A DNA stretch of 10,111 nt, from positions 14,830-24,940 of the forward strand of contig CAQUWW010000036.1 in the NCBI GenBank assembly GCA_948896875.1. The letters run 5' to 3'. The notes under the pieces were generated by a model. The model had not been told where the DNA came from and did no database searches. It saw nothing but the letters and a program-made list of their open reading frames with translations. The first letter of the stretch is position 1; every line of letters starts with the position of its first letter. Below are positions 6,781 through 10,111 of the stretch, in pieces. The DNA comes from an uncultured Acetatifactor sp. GTDB lineage: Bacteria; Bacillota; Clostridia; Lachnospirales; Lachnospiraceae. The translations under genes and the position numbers were made by a program.

Positions 6781-7643
6781 GATTTGTAGTGGTGACGGGA
6801 ATGAGTGGCGGCGGCAAAAGCACCGCCTTGAAAATGCTTGAAGATGCCGGATTTTACTGTGTGGACAACCTGCCGGTTTCTCTGGTGGAAAAATTTGTGG
6901 AGCTGGTTTCCGTGCCCGGCAGCGAGGTGAGTAAGGTTGCGCTGGGGCTGGATGTACGGTCTGACCAGTCCTTTGAAGATGCCACGAAAATTCTGGAGCG
7001 GCTTAAAGGCACAGGGTATGCACTGGAGATTCTGTTTATGGACGCGGATGAGAACGTCCTGATCAAGCGCTACAAGGAAACCAGACGTGTTCATCCCCTG
7101 GCTTTGGACGGCAGAGTGGAAGATGGTGTCAGGGCAGAGAGAAGGGTAATGGGGAATATCCTGAAAAATGCCGATTATGTCATTGACACAACACATCTGT
7201 TGACCAGGGAGTTGAAAGAAGAACTGGATCGTATTTTTGTGGAAAATGCGGAGTATAATAGCCTTATGGTGACGATACTGTCCTTTGGCTTTAAGCATGG
7301 TATTCCCACGGACGCGGATCTGGTATTGGATGTGCGTTTCCTTCCCAATCCATTTTATATAGAGGAATTGAAGCACAAGACGGGCCTGGATAAGGAAGTG
7401 CAGGAGTATGTCATGGATTTCCCGGAGGCGGAAACATTTATGATAAAGCTGATGGATATGCTGCAGTTTCTGATTCCGAATTATGTCAAAGAAGGAAAAT
7501 ACCGGCTGGTTATTGCCATCGGCTGTACCGGCGGAAAGCATAGGAGCGTCACGCTTGCAGGCGAGTTGTACCGGCGGATGAAAGATAAAGGGAAATATGG
7601 AATTAAGATTTATCACCGGGATGTAAGTAAGCAGGGGAAATAG
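6777..7643 (+). CDS. rapZ: RapZ/YvcJ-family nucleotide-binding protein
   Basis: The 288-residue protein belongs to the RapZ (YvcJ) family. In E. coli RapZ binds a small RNA and directs RNase E to it, controlling GlmS and hence amino-sugar supply for the cell wall; the B. subtilis homologue YvcJ hydrolyses GTP and affects competence. The N-terminal P-loop is GMSGGGKST (8-16), followed by FYCVDNLP (26-33) and a Walker B-like VALGLDVRS with D59. The C-terminal domain carries the family signature IGCTGGKHRSV (248-258), associated with ligand and RNA binding in RapZ. Its start overlaps the murB stop by 4 nt, and whiA begins one nucleotide after its stop. Which RNA or metabolite it senses in this organism cannot be inferred. 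In many Firmicutes yvcK follows directly; here it does not. Confidence 0.95.
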   Translation: MRFVVVTGMSGGGKSTALKMLEDAGFYCVDNLPVSLVEKFVELVSVPGSEVSKVALGLDVRSDQSFEDATKILERLKGTGYALEILFMDADENVLIKRYKETRRVHPLALDGRVEDGVRAERRVMGNILKNADYVIDTTHLLTRELKEELDRIFVENAEYNSLMVTILSFGFKHGIPTDADLVLDVRFLPNPFYIEELKHKTGLDKEVQEYVMDFPEAETFMIKLMDMLQFLIPNYVKEGKYRLVIAIGCTGGKHRSVTLAGELYRRMKDKGKYGIKIYHRDVSKQGK

Positions 7644-7644
7644 T

Positions 7645-8529
7645 GTGGGAAAAGGCAGATCATTCTCTGGTAAGGTAAAGGAAGAGCTGGCGAAGCGCAT
7701 CAGCCCGGCAAGGCATTGCCAGATCGCGGAACTGGCGGCAATTATGAACTTTTGCGGTCAGTATGGCCGGGACGATCAGGGCGGTTATACCATAGGTTTT
7801 CAGACTGAAAATGAAGCTGTTGTCAGAAAAGGCTTTACATTATTGAAAAAAACGTATAATATAGATACGGATGTTGTATTAAGTGAAGAAGAAATACAGG
7901 GCATATTACAGAAAATCGGAAGCCTGAACAAACCGGTCAGCGCTCTCTTGCTTAAAAATTCCTGTTGTCAGAGGGCTTTTCTGCGGGGGGCTTTTTTGAG
8001 TGTTGGTTCCATGAGTGATCCGGCAAAAGGATATCATCTGGAATTTGATTGTACTGATGCGGACAAGGCGGAACAGCTGCGGGAGCTGATGCGGGGCTTT
8101 GGAATCGAATCAAAAAGGATTCTGCGAAAAAAGTATTATGTAGTTTACCTGAAGGAAGGCTCGGGTATCGTGGATTTGCTGAATGTCTGTGAAGCGCCAA
8201 TATCGTTGATGAATGTGGAAAATCTCCGTATTCTGAAAGAAATGCGAAACTCTGTGAACAGACGGGTAAACTGCGAGACCGCCAACATTGCCAGAACCGT
8301 CAGCGCGGCTTCCAGGCAGGTGGAAGATATCGAGTACCTGAGAATTCACTATGGCTTTCAGAATCTGCCGGATAATTTGCGGGAGATGGCGGAAATCCGT
8401 CTGGAGAATCCGGATACTCCATTAAAGGAGCTGGGGGAATACTTTGAACCGCCCTTGGGTAAATCAGGAGTAAATCACAGGCTGCGCAAGCTCAGTGAGC
8501 TGGCCGATAAGATAAGAGACAGGAACTAA
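7645..8529 (+). CDS. whiA: DNA-binding protein WhiA
   Basis: WhiA is a conserved Gram-positive DNA-binding protein. In Streptomyces it drives sporulation genes with WhiB, and in B. subtilis it influences cell division and chromosome segregation. The 294-residue frame starts with GTG 7645, one base after the rapZ stop; AGGGGAA at 7634-7640 inside the rapZ end serves as ribosome binding site, so the two are translationally coupled. The N-terminus SFSGKVKEELAKR is characteristic. The middle contains a LAGLIDADG-homing-endonuclease-like fold lacking nuclease activity in this family, visible as FLRGAFLSVGSMSDP (around 112-126). The C-terminal helix-turn-helix covers about 245-290, with the signature GKSGVNHRLRKL (272-283). 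Downstream is the HPr-like gene after 18 nt, as crh follows whiA in B. subtilis. Confidence 0.96.
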   Translation: MGKGRSFSGKVKEELAKRISPARHCQIAELAAIMNFCGQYGRDDQGGYTIGFQTENEAVVRKGFTLLKKTYNIDTDVVLSEEEIQGILQKIGSLNKPVSALLLKNSCCQRAFLRGAFLSVGSMSDPAKGYHLEFDCTDADKAEQLRELMRGFGIESKRILRKKYYVVYLKEGSGIVDLLNVCEAPISLMNVENLRILKEMRNSVNRRVNCETANIARTVSAASRQVEDIEYLRIHYGFQNLPDNLREMAEIRLENPDTPLKELGEYFEPPLGKSGVNHRLRKLSELADKIRDRN

Positions 8530-8547
8530 ATTGAGGAGGAATGAAAG

Positions 8548-8808
8548 ATGAAAAAGAAAAATATCCACATCAGTCTGGAGGATGACCAGATGGCGAGGCA
8601 TATTGCGTTGCTGGTACAGAGAGCCAGCAAGTATGAAAGCGCCATTTACATTCAGTCCGGCGAGAGAAAGGTAAATGCCAAGAGTATTATGGGTATGATG
8701 ACACTGGGAATTGATATCAGTGAGGAGCTGGAAGTTTCCGCCGACGGCTCTGACGAGGAAGCAGCACTGGAAGGGATTACATGTTTCCTGACAGGGATGG
8801 ATAAATAA
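8548..8808 (+). CDS. HPr-family protein without the catalytic histidine (Crh-like)
   Basis: An 86-residue HPr-fold protein. In HPr, His15 in the GIHARPA motif carries phosphate for sugar uptake and Ser46 is the HprK target. Here the alignment LALLVQ/ALLVQRASKY puts Met at position 15 (DDQMARHIALLVQ, with R17 kept and H18 in place of the usual Pro18). The regulatory motif VNAKSIMGMMTLG is intact, with Ser at exactly 46. This is the pattern of Crh, which in B. subtilis has Gln at 15 and works only as a CcpA co-regulator. I infer a protein that cannot act in sugar transport but can be phosphorylated by the HprK encoded upstream. The end (ADGSDEEAALEGITCFL) fits the HPr C-terminal helix. AGGAGG at 8534-8539 lies 8 nt before the ATG. 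It sits after whiA, the same position as crh in B. subtilis. Whether H18 could substitute for His15 is unknown. Confidence 0.9.
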   Translation: MKKKNIHISLEDDQMARHIALLVQRASKYESAIYIQSGERKVNAKSIMGMMTLGIDISEELEVSADGSDEEAALEGITCFLTGMDK

Positions 8809-8817
8809 GATAGAGAT

Positions 8818-9729
8818 ATGAATAAAAAACTGCTTTTTGTGTATAACCCTAAAGCTGGAAAAGCCCTGATTAAGAATAAACTGGCGGAAATATTGAATAT
8901 TTTTGCAAAAGAAAAATATGAGATTACCGTAGTACCCACGCAGAAGCATGATGAAGCCAGAGAAGCGGTAGCCAGGCGCGGGGATCAGTATGCGCTTGTG
9001 GTCTGCAGTGGGGGTGATGGCACACTCGATGAAGTAGTTACAGGAATGATTCAGAGCGGCATTCGCACGCCTATCGGCTATATTCCCGCAGGAAGTACCA
9101 ATGACTTTGGGGGAAGTCTTGCATTGCCGAAAAACATGCTGCGTGCGGCGGAGGTTGCGGTCCGGGGGACTGATTTTTCCTGTGACATCGGTTATTTCAA
9201 ATATGATACTGTGGAAGACGTCTTTGTCTATATTGCGGCATTTGGGCTTTTTACGGATGTGTCTTATGAGACAGACCAGGAGATGAAGAATGTGCTGGGA
9301 CATATGGCCTACCTGCTGGAAGGGATGAAGCGGCTGCCGGCGATCCGCTCTTTTCACATGAAGGTGAGCTGGGAGGGGAATGAGATAGAGGACGACTTTA
9401 TCTTTGGTATGATTACCAATTCCCTCTCCGTGGGGGGCTTTAAAAATATCACAGGTAAAAACGTAAAGCTGGATGACGGTGTGTTTGAGGTAACCTTGAT
9501 CAGACAGCCCAGGAATCCTATCGAACTAAATAATATTATGTTATCCCTGCTGAACCGGGATATTGATACAAACGCAATGCATTGTTTTCGCACGGCGGAG
9601 CTGACATTAGAGTCAGAGGAACCGGTGGCCTGGACACTGGACGGTGAGAATGGCGGCAGTCATACGAAGGTGACAATTTGCAATGCACACAAAGGCATGG
9701 ATATCAGAGTCAAGGGAGACAGGGGATAA
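8818..9729 (+). CDS. Diacylglycerol-kinase-family lipid kinase (DgkB/YegS-like)
   Basis: A 303-residue soluble or peripheral-membrane lipid kinase of the DAGK catalytic family, which transfers phosphate from ATP to diacylglycerol or a related lipid. In Firmicutes DgkB recycles diacylglycerol released during lipoteichoic acid synthesis. The nucleotide-binding start LLFVYNPKAGK matches the family's NPxAG motif. The core motif GGDGT is at 65-69 (VCSGGDGTLDEVV), and PAGSTNDFG at 90-98 forms the second conserved loop. The C-terminal half holds the beta-sandwich with KLDDGVFEVTLI and WTLDGENGG, both typical. GGDGT is followed by LDE where many relatives have xNE, a mild variation. The ATG is nine bases after the upstream stop with only a weak purine-rich ribosome binding site, so translational coupling to the HPr-like gene is likely. 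The exact lipid substrate cannot be told from sequence. Confidence 0.9.
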   Translation: MNKKLLFVYNPKAGKALIKNKLAEILNIFAKEKYEITVVPTQKHDEAREAVARRGDQYALVVCSGGDGTLDEVVTGMIQSGIRTPIGYIPAGSTNDFGGSLALPKNMLRAAEVAVRGTDFSCDIGYFKYDTVEDVFVYIAAFGLFTDVSYETDQEMKNVLGHMAYLLEGMKRLPAIRSFHMKVSWEGNEIEDDFIFGMITNSLSVGGFKNITGKNVKLDDGVFEVTLIRQPRNPIELNNIMLSLLNRDIDTNAMHCFRTAELTLESEEPVAWTLDGENGGSHTKVTICNAHKGMDIRVKGDRG

Positions 9730-9755
9730 AGAACAGAGTTATTCATTGCGTTATT

Positions 9756-9768
9756 GCGGTAAAACCGC
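9756..9768 (+). other. Small hairpin between the lipid kinase and aldolase genes
   Basis: GCGGT (9756-9760) and ACCGC (9764-9768) pair around AAA, and can be extended by two weak T-G pairs. No T-run follows, only CAGCGCTAAATA, so it is not a normal intrinsic terminator. It could mark the end of the upstream transcript or part of the fba leader. A-rich sequence near 9777-9789 contains TAAATA/TATAAA boxes that might serve as a -10, but no good -35 is paired with them. Confidence 0.35.
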
Positions 9769-9804
9769 GGCAGCGCTAAATATAAAAAATGGAGGTATAA
9801 GAAA

Positions 9805-10111
9805 ATGTTAGTATCTGCAACAGAAATGTTGAAAAAGGCGAAAGCAGGCCATTATGCAGTGGGACAGTTTAACATCAATAATCTGGAGTGGACAAAGTCC
9901 ATCCTGCTGACGGCAAAGGAGTGTAAGTCTCCTGTCATTCTTGGTGTGTCCGAAGGCGCTGGAAAGTACATGGGCGGCTATGATGTGGTGGTAGGCATGG
10001 TGAACGGTCTGCTGAAGGATCTGGACATCGACGTGCCGGTAGCGCTTCATCTGGACCATGGCTCCTATGATCATTGCTACAAATGTATCGAGGCAGGCTT
10101 CTCATCTGTTA
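9805..10111 (+). CDS. fba: Class II fructose-1,6-bisphosphate aldolase (3' end outside window)
   Basis: The first 102 codons of a class II (zinc-dependent) fructose-bisphosphate aldolase, the glycolytic enzyme that interconverts fructose-1,6-bisphosphate with dihydroxyacetone phosphate and glyceraldehyde-3-phosphate. The start MLVSATEMLKKAKAGHYAVG and QFNINNLEW are typical of the family's first strand and helix. PVILGVSEGAGKYMGG follows. The catalytic Asp and first zinc ligand are in ALHLDHGSYDHC (D84 and H85). ATG 9805 is supported by GGAGG at 9791-9795 nine bases upstream. The frame stays open to the window edge, so the remaining zinc ligands and substrate loops cannot be checked. Tagatose-bisphosphate aldolases share these motifs, but the placement and N-terminus favour fructose-bisphosphate. 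Fructose-1,6-bisphosphate, its substrate, is the known activator of HprK in several Firmicutes, which makes the proximity meaningful though not proof of co-regulation. Confidence 0.92.
   Translation, partial: MLVSATEMLKKAKAGHYAVGQFNINNLEWTKSILLTAKECKSPVILGVSEGAGKYMGGYDVVVGMVNGLLKDLDIDVPVALHLDHGSYDHCYKCIEAGFSSV

Noticed and set aside
5764..7700. Minus-strand ORFs of over 300 codons opposite murB and rapZ
   Set aside because: No recognisable domain, and both overlap unquestionable plus-strand genes over their whole length.
9756..9775. Intrinsic terminator after the lipid kinase gene
   Set aside because: The GCGGT/ACCGC hairpin is short and is not followed by a T-run.

Overview
The window reads as a chromosomal segment of a low-to-mid GC Firmicute, most likely a Lachnospiraceae/clostridial gut-type anaerobe. 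This rests on gene order (uvrC, hprK, ROK glucokinase, murB, rapZ, whiA, HPr-family gene, lipid kinase, fba), strong AGGAGG-type ribosome binding sites, and protein sequences that resemble clostridial family members. No database search was possible, so the taxonomic call is inference. All real genes lie on the + strand. The long minus-strand ORFs are antisense shadows.

Layout. Bases 2-346 are the 3' end of an unidentified gene with a very acidic, Glu/Pro/Ser-rich low-complexity tail, closed by a good intrinsic terminator (416-459). A leader of about 150 nt follows, then a lipoprotein N-acetylmuramoyl-L-alanine amidase with a Ser-rich stalk (616-1704), then uvrC (1793-3658). Between uvrC and hprK lie 223 nt holding a plausible promoter and a tandem array of 22-nt units. 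Three units fold into small hairpins whose stems keep pairing despite base changes; a fourth is degraded. Downstream is a tight run: hprK (3882-4826), a ROK glucokinase (4856-5794), murB (5854-6780), rapZ (overlapping murB by 4 nt), whiA (1 nt after rapZ), an HPr-family protein (8548-8808) and a diacylglycerol-kinase-family lipid kinase (8818-9729). After a 75-nt gap, the 5' part of a class II fructose-bisphosphate aldolase runs off the window.

How the genes fit together. The cluster joins carbon-flux sensing (HPr kinase, HPr-like target, glucokinase, aldolase) with cell-envelope and division functions (MurB, RapZ, WhiA, lipid kinase, amidase). The most notable protein is the HPr-like one. 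It has Met at the position of catalytic His15 but keeps the Ser46 region used by HPr kinase, so it looks like a Crh-type, regulation-only HPr encoded a few genes from its presumed kinase. The yvcK gene that often sits between rapZ and whiA in Firmicutes is absent here. The hairpin array in the hprK leader is the most unexplained structure in the window.
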